Origin: Deltaproteobacteria bacterium
GTDB lineage: Bacteria > Desulfobacterota > GWC2-55-46
Length of the DNA: 11,241 nucleotides
Assembly: GCA_016219075.1 (NCBI GenBank)
Contig: JACRCJ010000163.1
Location: 1 to 11,241 of the forward strand
Direction of reading: 5' to 3'
Shown: in pieces, positions 5,751 through 11,241 of the stretch
How the letters are laid out: each line of letters opens with the position of its first letter
Numbering within the stretch: position 1 is the stretch's first letter
The notes under the pieces: model-generated
Database searches by the model: none
What the model saw: only the letters and a program-made list of their open reading frames with translations
Told to the model about the DNA's origin: nothing
Made by a program: the position numbers and the translations under genes

Positions 5751-7598
5751 ATGTCTGAAAAGGAAGTGCGCTACACAAACCGTCTGAAAGACGAAAAAAG
5801 CCCGTATCTCAAACAACATTCTCACAATCCCGTAGACTGGTTCCCATGGTCCGAAGAGGCCCTTCAAAAGGCCAAAGGAGAGGACAGGCCCATACTCATC
5901 TCTATCGGCTACTCGAGCTGCCACTGGTGTCATGTGATGGAGAGGGAGTCTTTCGAGGACCCCGGAGTGGCGAAGATCATGAACGATAACTTCGTCAGCA
6001 TAAAGGTCGACAGGGAGGAACGCCCCGACCTTGACAGCCTCTACATGAAGGCCGTTCAGGCGATGGCCGGGCACGCGGGATGGCCTCTTACTGTATTCGC
6101 CACGCCCGAAGGCACCCCCTTTTACGGCGGGTCGTACTTCCCGCCGGAAGACGGCTGGGGCCTGCCGTCGTTCAGGAAGGTGCTTGCCGCCGCAAGCGGC
6201 GCCTACAGGAAGAACAGGCAGAAGATAAGTACGGTAACGAAAGACATAGAGGCGCTGCTTGAGTACAAGGTCCCGGCTGAAGGCGTGGAGCTGGGGACCG
6301 GTCTGCTGGAGAACGCGTTCGAAGCGGCCAGTCTCTTCTTCGACACTCTCAACGGCGGGTTCGGCAGGTCCACGAAGTTCCCTCATTCGATGTTCCTCAA
6401 GTTCCTCCTCAAGTACTCGCTGAGGACCGGCAGCAAGGAGGCCCTCTCCATGGTCAGGAAGTCCCTTAAGAGCATGGCCGCCGGAGGCATCTACGACCAC
6501 CTCGGAGGGGGGTTCCACAGGTACTCGGTAGACGAGAGGTGGGATGTCCCCCATTTCGAGAAGATGCTCTACGACAACGCCATGCTGATCGAGCTGTACG
6601 CGGCGGCCTATGAGGCCACCGGGGTGGACCTCTACAAGGAGGTGTGCCTTGCCACGGCGGCGTATCTCTTAAGGGAGATGCGCGACGGGGGCGGGGGGTT
6701 CTACGCGGCGCAGGACGCCGATGTGGACGGCCGGGAGGGGGAGTACTACCTCTGGGACCTGGACGAGGTCGAAAGGGTACTCGGCCATGAGAGGGCCGGG
6801 AGGTTCAGGGAATACTTCACCGTGACGGACGAGGGGAACTGCGAGGGCAGGAATGTCCTCAGGATAAACAGCGCCATCAAGGGCTTCAACTCCTTTCCGG
6901 ATGACGGGATATCGGGGATGAGGGCCGAGCTTTTCAGGGCCAGGACCTCAAGGACGCCCCCTGATACCGACAGGAAGATAATAACCGCGTGGAACGGCCT
7001 CGTGATAACGGCCCTGTCGAGGGCCGCGGCCGTCTTTAAAGAACTGGCGCTTCTCGACGCCGCTAAAAAATGCGCGGCCTTCATACTGGAGTCCGTCGTG
7101 GACGGCGACGGGAGACTGCTCCGCTACCACTTAAACGGCAGGGGAGCGGTGAAGGCCAACCTCGAGGACTACGCGCTTTTCGGCGGCGGGCTCGTCTCGT
7201 TGTACGAGGCGAGCGGAGAAAAGAGGTGGATTGCCGAGGCCCGCAAGACCGCCGAAAGGATGATAGAGCTCTTTTACGACGATACGGACCGGCTCTTCTT
7301 CGATACCGGCAGCGACCAGGAGAGGCTCTTCGTCAGAGAGCTCGACCTCTACGACAACGATGTGCCGTCCGGCAACTCCGCGGCAGCCTTGCTCCTTCTT
7401 CAGCTCTCGTGTCTCGACCGTAACGGAAGATACCGGGATATGGCCGAGGGGATACTCAGAAGCGTCGAGGGGATGAGGGACGAGCCTCTTTCTTTCGGGA
7501 ACTTTCTCTTTGTGCTGGAATCCTTTATAGAGGGGGAAGGGGGAAGTGACAAGCTCCGCCAGAGGGCCCAGGACTCGCAATCGCCGCAATCTCATTGA
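5751..7598 (+). CDS. YyaL / SPATA20-type thioredoxin-domain protein
   Basis: The 615-residue protein starts with the hallmark sequence of this family, NRLKDEKSPYLKQHSHNPVDWFPW split over residues 10-33, then SSCHWCHVMERESFED with a CxxC at C57 and C60, VDREERPDLD (87-96), and GWPLTVFATPEG plus FYGGSYFPPED (110-134). This is a thioredoxin-like fold (about 1-170). It is followed by a helical barrel resembling N-acylglucosamine 2-epimerases, seen in GGIYDHLGGGFHRYSVDERW, FEKMLYDNAML, and DADVDGREGEYYLWD. Function is not established; a redox or sugar-modifying role is inferred only from folds. The chosen ATG 5751 has GAGGTGA five bases upstream; an in-frame ATG at 5730 adds seven residues without a ribosome site. 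The protein is somewhat shorter than the roughly 650-700 residues usual for the family. No signal peptide. Confidence 0.93.
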   Translation: MSEKEVRYTNRLKDEKSPYLKQHSHNPVDWFPWSEEALQKAKGEDRPILISIGYSSCHWCHVMERESFEDPGVAKIMNDNFVSIKVDREERPDLDSLYMKAVQAMAGHAGWPLTVFATPEGTPFYGGSYFPPEDGWGLPSFRKVLAAASGAYRKNRQKISTVTKDIEALLEYKVPAEGVELGTGLLENAFEAASLFFDTLNGGFGRSTKFPHSMFLKFLLKYSLRTGSKEALSMVRKSLKSMAAGGIYDHLGGGFHRYSVDERWDVPHFEKMLYDNAMLIELYAAAYEATGVDLYKEVCLATAAYLLREMRDGGGGFYAAQDADVDGREGEYYLWDLDEVERVLGHERAGRFREYFTVTDEGNCEGRNVLRINSAIKGFNSFPDDGISGMRAELFRARTSRTPPDTDRKIITAWNGLVITALSRAAAVFKELALLDAAKKCAAFILESVVDGDGRLLRYHLNGRGAVKANLEDYALFGGGLVSLYEASGEKRWIAEARKTAERMIELFYDDTDRLFFDTGSDQERLFVRELDLYDNDVPSGNSAAALLLLQLSCLDRNGRYRDMAEGILRSVEGMRDEPLSFGNFLFVLESFIEGEGGSDKLRQRAQDSQSPQSH

Positions 7599-7740
7599 AC
7601 GGTCCGCTGAGCCATTTTTTCAGAGACCATGGCCAGGCCATGGCCTGCCTCTTGTCCTCTTCCAGAGCAGACTTGATCCTATCCGGAACACCCGGTATCG
7701 CCGGGACGGCCCTGTTCCAGTCCGGTATCAGAGGGGCGCC
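7525..7740 (-). other. Open, protein-like stretch downstream of mscS, no start codon
   Basis: Just past the mscS stop (7749-7751), another minus-strand frame is open for 71 codons to TAA at 7527-7525. It reads GAPLIPDWNRAVPAIPG at its beginning and later WPWSLKKWLSGPFNE, using the ATA and AGG codons favoured by neighbouring genes. No ATG, GTG or TTG with a ribosome site precedes it, and it overlaps the 3' end of the convergent gene. It may be a decayed gene fragment or a chance frame. I do not recognise the sequence. Confidence 0.2.
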
Positions 7741-7748
7741 GGGCGGGC

Positions 7749-8795
7749 CTACTGTTTGAGGCGGACCGTCCTTATGGGGAACGGGATCCCCTCCTTCTTG
7801 AAGCGCTTGAAGAGGCGTTTCCTTATCTCGTGCTGTGCGAGGTACTGGTCGGTGTATTCCTCGACCTGGCAGATGAGGGTGAAGTCCAGCGACGATTCCC
7901 CGAAGCCGGGGATGAGCCTTACTAAAGGAGGTGGGTCCTTCAAAAGGCCCGCTACCTCGTCAGCCGTGGCCAGGGCCTCCTCCACGAGGACCTTTTCTAT
8001 GACCTCCGGGTCGGAGTCGTAGCTCACGCCGATGTTTATGGGGAGCGACATCCTCTTTTCCGGCAGGTAGTAGTTGGTGATGCTGCTCTGTATGAGCTTG
8101 TTGTTCGGGATGATTATCAGGTTGTTGTCAAGCTTCCTGACGCGCGTCGTCCTCCATCCGATGTCGGCGACATGCCCCTCTTCCCCGGTGCCGAGCCTGA
8201 TGTAGTCGCCGACCCTCACGGAGTTTTCCACAAGGATGTGCATCCCGGCAAAGAGGTTGGAGAGCGTGTCCTGGAGCGCGAGCGCCACGGCCAGGCCGCC
8301 TACTCCGAGGGCCGTAAGGATCGGGGTTATGGAAATGCCCAGGCCGTTCAGGATTATGAGGAAGCCGAGGGCGAAGATGAGCGCCTTGATGACCGTCCTT
8401 GAAAGCCCCGTGACGGGCAGCGCGGCCTCGGTCTTTTTAATCTTGTTCAGAATGATGTTGGAGCTGATGTTCGCCACGGCGAGCGTGACGGAGAGTATGA
8501 TGAGGATATAGAGGGCGTTCAGGCCGTAGGCGACATATTTTTCCGGAAAGCCCGAGGTGTCCAGCGCTATGTACAGCCCGACGGCCAGCGACCAGTATAC
8601 GGTCGGCGACTTTATCGCTTCCAGCAGGATGTCGTCGGCGGTCGTATCGGTCTTTCTTGCCCAACGGGCGAGGTACCCGAAGGCGATCCTCCTGACGATG
8701 AGGAGCGCGATCGAAACGCCGATGAAGACGGCGGCGAAAATGGCAAGGGCCATTATCTGTTCACCGCTGATGTTTTTTAAGTCGATGGTTTTCAT
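7749..8795 (-). CDS. MscS family mechanosensitive ion channel
   Basis: The 348-residue inner-membrane protein has hydrophobic segments near 14-35, 65-80, 92-115 and 135-150, then the pore helix TM3 with the Gly/Ala-rich TPILTALGVGGLAVALALQ (157-175) and the diagnostic DTLSNLFAGMHILVENSVRVGDYI (176-199). The beta domain follows (GEEGHVADIGWRTTRVR, then IIIPNNKLI and S-I-T-N-Y), then the cytoplasmic alpha/beta domain ending in KEGIPFPIRTVRL. Such channels open under membrane tension and release solutes after hypo-osmotic shock. It is larger than E. coli MscS (286 residues) because of an extra N-terminal transmembrane region. ATG 8793-8795 has AGGA-type ribosome sites upstream. It is the third gene on this strand after the CaCA exchanger and the 49-codon ORF, with a 70-base gap and no terminator seen in that gap. 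Confidence 0.94.
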   Translation of the reverse strand: MKTIDLKNISGEQIMALAIFAAVFIGVSIALLIVRRIAFGYLARWARKTDTTADDILLEAIKSPTVYWSLAVGLYIALDTSGFPEKYVAYGLNALYILIILSVTLAVANISSNIILNKIKKTEAALPVTGLSRTVIKALIFALGFLIILNGLGISITPILTALGVGGLAVALALQDTLSNLFAGMHILVENSVRVGDYIRLGTGEEGHVADIGWRTTRVRKLDNNLIIIPNNKLIQSSITNYYLPEKRMSLPINIGVSYDSDPEVIEKVLVEEALATADEVAGLLKDPPPLVRLIPGFGESSLDFTLICQVEEYTDQYLAQHEIRKRLFKRFKKEGIPFPIRTVRLKQ

Positions 8796-8865
8796 TTATC
8801 CTGTTCCTGGTCCTTGCTGATTTTTAGCGTTCTGAGACCCCTGCGATTTTAAGGCCCGGGAGGGT

Positions 8866-9015
8866 TCATTTGGCGCAGCTTTCTTCCGCGATGCGGCATA
8901 CTGTATCATAAAGAGGCGCGAGTTCAAAGTTTACAAAGTTTACGATGATCGACTTAAGGCCGGAGTAGTATTCCCCCGGACAGGCGTCGAGGTCGGTGAA
9001 TATGACAGGCTTCAT
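8866..9015 (-). CDS. Small ORF with HAD-phosphatase-like N-terminus, probably truncated
   Basis: Forty-nine codons begin MKPVIFTDLDACPGEYYSG and end RIAEESCAK. The opening MKPVIFTDLD is the usual start of HAD-superfamily phosphatases of the mannosyl-3-phosphoglycerate or sucrose phosphatase kind, with D8 and D10 at motif I; but the expected DGT is replaced by DAC and all later motifs are missing. The ATG overlaps the exchanger TGA as ATGA (9015-9012), with GGGGGA just upstream, so it is set up for translational coupling. Two tandem GTAAACTTT units encode VNFVNF. The best reading is the remnant of an operon HAD gene after internal deletion; a genuine short peptide gene is possible. No catalytic activity is expected. 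Confidence 0.55.
   Translation of the reverse strand: MKPVIFTDLDACPGEYYSGLKSIIVNFVNFELAPLYDTVCRIAEESCAK
8926..8943 (-). repeat. 9-base tandem duplication inside the small HAD-like ORF
   Basis: AAAGTTTAC occurs twice without a gap (8926-8934 and 8935-8943); on the coding strand this is two copies of GTAAACTTT, read as VNF VNF. It keeps the frame, and marks a slippage event in the truncated ORF. Confidence 0.85.
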
Positions 9016-10022
9016 CTATCCCCCAACATCATGTACTGGAAGTAGACGGTCAGGCCCCCCATGGCGATCATCGCGATCGAGTCCCAGCCGAACCTCAAAA
9101 ACGCCTTTTTGTCGCGCCTGTAAGTAAGGGCCACAAGCGCCACCGCCGTCATCAGGATCGCCATCACGGCCGTGGACGCGTGGGCCGCGGAGATGTCGGA
9201 GAAGAGCGGGCCCTTCAAGTAGAATATGTCGTCGATGGCCAGTATGACTATGTTGAACATGTTGGAGCCGAAGAGGTTGCCTATGGCGAGGTCCGGCGCC
9301 CCCATCCTCACCGCCGAAACCGAGACCACGACCTCCGGAAGAGAAGTGGTCACGGCGACGAAGACCGTGCCCATGAAGGTCGTCCCCAGGCCCGTTGTGA
9401 CCGCGAGCCTCCCGGCTATGAAAGGCAGCGCGATGGCCACGGCAACGACTATGACAGCGTTCGCGGCGTACAGGACGGCGGCCCTCTGAAGCGTGGTCTC
9501 CGGGTACTTGGGCGTTTCCAGTGCCTCGGCCACGAGCCTGTTGATGAAGCGTTTCTCGTAAAAGTATACGGCCCTCATGCCTGCCGCGTAAACGATTATT
9601 ATCACGGGCGTGTAGAGCCCGATGTGGCCGACCGAAGGCACGAGGCCGCCCGTCATTATGGAGACGGCGGCTATCCCTATCAGAAGGACCCCGAAGCTCC
9701 CGGAGAGCAGGTGGGACTGCCCGACCCTGGAGAATATCGGGCTGGATTTGTCCATGGGGTCGAGGAGCGCGAGTATCATGAGGTTAAAGACGCATGAGCC
9801 CATGATGTCCCCGGCCGTCAGGTCCGGCAGCCCGGCGAAACTCACCGAGCTTATGCCAGTCATAAGCTCCGGGAGCGAGGTGATGGTCGCGAGCAGCATA
9901 AGCCCGATCCACGCCCTGCCGAGACCCGTCTTCTCGGCTATGACGTCGCCGTACTTCGAGAGGTTCGTCCCGCAGATGATTATTATCCCGGCACAGAATA
10001 TGAACACAAGCCAGAGAAGCAA
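9012..10022 (-). CDS. CaCA-superfamily sodium/calcium exchanger-like protein
   Basis: The 336-residue polytopic membrane protein has the two alpha repeats that define Ca2+/cation antiporters. Repeat 1 is LATITSLPELMTGI with Glu52 and GDIMGSCVFN with Asn80; repeat 2 is VAVTTSLPEVVVSV with Glu230 and GNLFGSNMFN with Asn254 and Asn257. About ten hydrophobic segments surround a central hydrophilic loop at about 155-180. By family it would exchange calcium for sodium or protons, exporting calcium. Repeat 1 has GSC where repeat 2 has the usual GSN. The start is TTG (10022-10020) with GAGG about eight bases upstream; an in-frame TAA lies 30 bases before and no ATG or GTG intervenes, while GTG five codons later would clip the first helix. 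It is first in a probable operon, its TGA overlapping the ATG of the next ORF. Confidence 0.92.
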   Translation of the reverse strand: MLLWLVFIFCAGIIIICGTNLSKYGDVIAEKTGLGRAWIGLMLLATITSLPELMTGISSVSFAGLPDLTAGDIMGSCVFNLMILALLDPMDKSSPIFSRVGQSHLLSGSFGVLLIGIAAVSIMTGGLVPSVGHIGLYTPVIIIVYAAGMRAVYFYEKRFINRLVAEALETPKYPETTLQRAAVLYAANAVIVVAVAIALPFIAGRLAVTTGLGTTFMGTVFVAVTTSLPEVVVSVSAVRMGAPDLAIGNLFGSNMFNIVILAIDDIFYLKGPLFSDISAAHASTAVMAILMTAVALVALTYRRDKKAFLRFGWDSIAMIAMGGLTVYFQYMMLGDR

Positions 10023-10057
10023 GCGTAGACCTCGCGGACTGCAGATCTTTTAACGGG

Positions 10058-10071
10058 CCGCAATACTGCGG
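10058..10071. repeat. Small hairpin in the leader of the CaCA gene
   Basis: CCGCA (10058-10062) pairs with TGCGG (10067-10071). Further upstream in the same leader GGGCTT (10106-10111) pairs with AAGCCC (10113-10118), and a related TTAAGCCCCTGGG lies at 10074-10086. No known riboswitch pattern is recognised. Confidence 0.3.
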
Positions 10072-10172
10072 TTTTAAGCCCCTGGGCCGCATATGTTCCC
10101 TCCCCGGGCTTAAAGCCCCAGGGTTTTCAGGGCGTTAAAACTATAAATAACTATTACATACGGACGAAGTTG

Positions 10173-10215
10173 TGTCAATACGGCGCGGGGCCCAAAACCC
10201 TTTTGAGTATTGACA
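10173..10215. promoter_or_regulatory. Inverted repeat TGTCAATAC / GTATTGACA between divergent genes
   Basis: A perfect 9-base inverted repeat (10173-10181 and 10207-10215, 25 bases apart) places a TTGACA on each strand. The plus copy is the -35 of the amidase promoter. The minus copy (10178-10173) could be the -35 for the CaCA operon, but downstream only weak -10 candidates such as TAATAG (10156-10151, 16-base spacing) are seen. The pair could also be an operator bound by a dimeric regulator. Confidence 0.4.
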
Positions 10216-10238
10216 TATCCTTGAGTTGACCTTAGAAT
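10210..10238 (+). promoter_or_regulatory. Strong sigma70-type promoter for the amidase gene
   Basis: TTGACA (10210-10215, six of six) and TAGAAT (10233-10238, five of six) are separated by exactly 17 bases. This is the best promoter in the window. The expected transcription start, about seven bases past the -10, falls at or next to the ATG at 10245. Confidence 0.65.
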
Positions 10239-10244
10239 ACAGGG

Positions 10245-11069
10245 ATGCTCGCAAACTTCAGACACGGTGTCTTTGCGCTCCTCGCTTTCCTTATCTTTCC
10301 GGGCCAGGTCTTCGGGCTCGATCCGGCCTCTCAGCAGCCCGGCGCGGTCCCCTGCGTCATAGCGATAGACCCGGGCCACGGCGGAGAGGATACCGGCGCG
10401 GTAGGCCCGTCCGGCGTCGCCGAGAAGGAGGTCACCCTCGGGGTCGCCAAAAAGCTCTCAGTCAGCCTCAGGGAGAAGACCGGCTGTTCAGTAGTCCTTA
10501 CAAGGGAGGACGACACCTTCGTCCCGCTTGAGGAGAGAACGGCGGTTGCGAACAGGGTCTCAGCGGACATCTTCATAAGCATCCATGTGAACGCCGCCCT
10601 TTCAAGGACCGTGGACGGCATAGAGACCTTCTTTTTAAGCTTCGACGCCACGGACGAAGACGCAAGGAGGGTTGCGGCCTTCGAGAACAGCTTCTCCTCC
10701 TCCGTCAAAACGCACCAGGAGGTCAGCGGCGACCTCAAGGAGATACTTCTGGACATGGCCAGCACCGAGAGCCACCACGAGAGCGCTGCTTTGGCCGAAT
10801 ACGTCCAGACGAGCCTCTTGAAGGCCGTTAAAAGGGAAGACAGGGGGGTAAAGCAGGCGCCTTTCACGGTCCTCGTCGGGGCCACCATGCCAGCCATACT
10901 CGTTGAGGTCGGCTTCATCTCAAACCCGCGCGAGGAGAGGCGGCTTTCATCCTCCGTGGGACAGACAAGGCTCTCTGACTCGATAACCGATGGAGTAATC
11001 CGCTTTAAAAAAAATAACGGACAGGGAAAGGACTACATTGGTTTCAACAGGCCAGGTAAAAAGGAGTGA
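10245..11069 (+). CDS. N-acetylmuramoyl-L-alanine amidase, AmiC/Amidase_3 type
   Basis: The enzyme cleaves the amide bond between N-acetylmuramic acid and L-alanine in peptidoglycan. The 274-residue protein starts with a signal peptide (about 1-24, hydrophobic core FALLAFLIF, cleavage probably after QVFG), so it acts in the periplasm. The zinc site is visible: His45 in IDPGHGGEDTG, Glu60 in VAEKEV, His114 in SIHVNA, with catalytic Glu221 in ILVEVGFISNP. The insertion at about 133-185 holds the helical segment that shields the active site in AmiB/AmiC. There is no AMIN or LysM domain. ATG 10245 is the only start that preserves the signal peptide, yet no Shine-Dalgarno is spaced properly (only AGGG directly abutting). 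Its 3' end overlaps rph by 32 bases. Confidence 0.94.
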   Translation: MLANFRHGVFALLAFLIFPGQVFGLDPASQQPGAVPCVIAIDPGHGGEDTGAVGPSGVAEKEVTLGVAKKLSVSLREKTGCSVVLTREDDTFVPLEERTAVANRVSADIFISIHVNAALSRTVDGIETFFLSFDATDEDARRVAAFENSFSSSVKTHQEVSGDLKEILLDMASTESHHESAALAEYVQTSLLKAVKREDRGVKQAPFTVLVGATMPAILVEVGFISNPREERRLSSSVGQTRLSDSITDGVIRFKKNNGQGKDYIGFNRPGKKE

Positions 11070-11241
11070 CGGCAGGGCCCCGGATGAGCTCCGTCCCGTG
11101 GTCATCAGGAAAAACTACCTGAGGTTCGCCGAAGGGGCTGTCCTTATAGAGATGGGGCACACGAAGGTCATCTGCACCGCAACGGTTGAAGAGAGGGTCC
11201 CGCCGTTCCTTCAGGGCACCGGAAGGGGCTGGATGACCGCC
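11038..11241 (+). CDS. rph: Ribonuclease PH (3' partial, cut by window end)
   Basis: RNase PH is the phosphorolytic 3'-to-5' exoribonuclease that trims tRNA precursors. The 68 visible codons contain KRSDGRAPDELRPV, then AEGAVLIEMGHTKVICTATVEE and VPPFLQGTGRGW in order, all hallmark N-terminal RNase PH sequence. The chosen start is TTG 11038: it has AAAGGA five bases upstream, no ATG or GTG occurs before the essential DGR motif, and GTG 11098 would remove it. The start lies within the amidase gene (stop 11067-11069), implying translational coupling. The remaining roughly 170 residues lie outside the window. Confidence 0.93.
   Translation, partial: MVSTGQVKRSDGRAPDELRPVVIRKNYLRFAEGAVLIEMGHTKVICTATVEERVPPFLQGTGRGWMTA

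Noticed and set aside
5721..6554. 277-codon minus-strand ORF opposite the YyaL-type gene
   Set aside because: Long only because of high GC; the plus strand carries unmistakable family motifs over the same bases.
9180..9797. 205-codon plus-strand ORF opposite the CaCA gene
   Set aside because: Very charged, Arg/His/Asp-rich translation without hydrophobic pattern; the minus strand encodes a clear membrane protein.
10331..10918. 195-codon minus-strand ORF opposite the amidase gene
   Set aside because: Ser/Thr/Ala-rich shadow typical of antisense to a GC-rich gene; amidase catalytic motifs lie on the plus strand.

Overview
The window looks like a chromosomal stretch of a moderately GC-rich, Gram-negative-type bacterium. 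The coding style is distinctive: heavy use of AGG for Arg and ATA for Ile, strong G/C at third positions, and several TTG starts. The gene set (a GH15/phosphorylase-kinase-like protein, a YheU-family protein, a short UvrD-type helicase, a YyaL/SPATA20-type thioredoxin-domain protein, and an AmiC-type amidase overlapping RNase PH) would suit a deltaproteobacterial (Desulfobacterota-like) or neighbouring uncultured lineage. That placement is inference from gene content; there is no rRNA or marker phylogeny here. No tRNA, rRNA, CRISPR array, transposase, integrase, phage gene or defence cassette was seen.

Layout. (1) 1-1017: 3' part of a GH15/PhK-alpha-like gene, ended by a strong terminator whose 5' stem arm is the last codons of the gene. 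(2) 1156-3938, + strand: a tight cluster of a CDF metal transporter, a YheU (UPF0270) protein and a short UvrD-family helicase. The helicase frame is shifted just before its conserved 'RFLKELP' tail. (3) 4073-4468, +: msrB with its own candidate promoter. (4) 4469-4933: a 465-base gene-free stretch packed with hairpins, including two inverted copies of a 'CCCCCTTT...AAAGGGGG' repeat and two near-identical 13-base palindromes. (5) 4934-7598: divergent pair, a DJ-1/PfpI protein (-) and a YyaL-type protein (+), with back-to-back candidate promoters between them. (6) 7749-10022, - strand: a probable operon reading CaCA-family cation exchanger, then a 49-codon ORF that starts like a HAD phosphatase and overlaps the exchanger stop as ATGA, then an MscS-type channel. 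(7) 10245-11241, +: a periplasmic N-acetylmuramoyl-L-alanine amidase with an excellent sigma70-type promoter placed so close that the message may be leaderless, then the 5' part of rph from an overlapping TTG start.

Functionally this is housekeeping and stress physiology: metal and cation export (CDF, CaCA), osmotic safety valve (MscS), repair of oxidised or modified proteins (MsrB, DJ-1, possibly the thioredoxin-fold protein), DNA repair (UvrD type), cell-wall hydrolysis and RNA 3'-end processing. I found no convincing new multi-gene system. The items most worth checking are the helicase frameshift, the truncated HAD-like coupled ORF, the repeat cluster at 4594-4851 and the possible leaderless amidase transcript.
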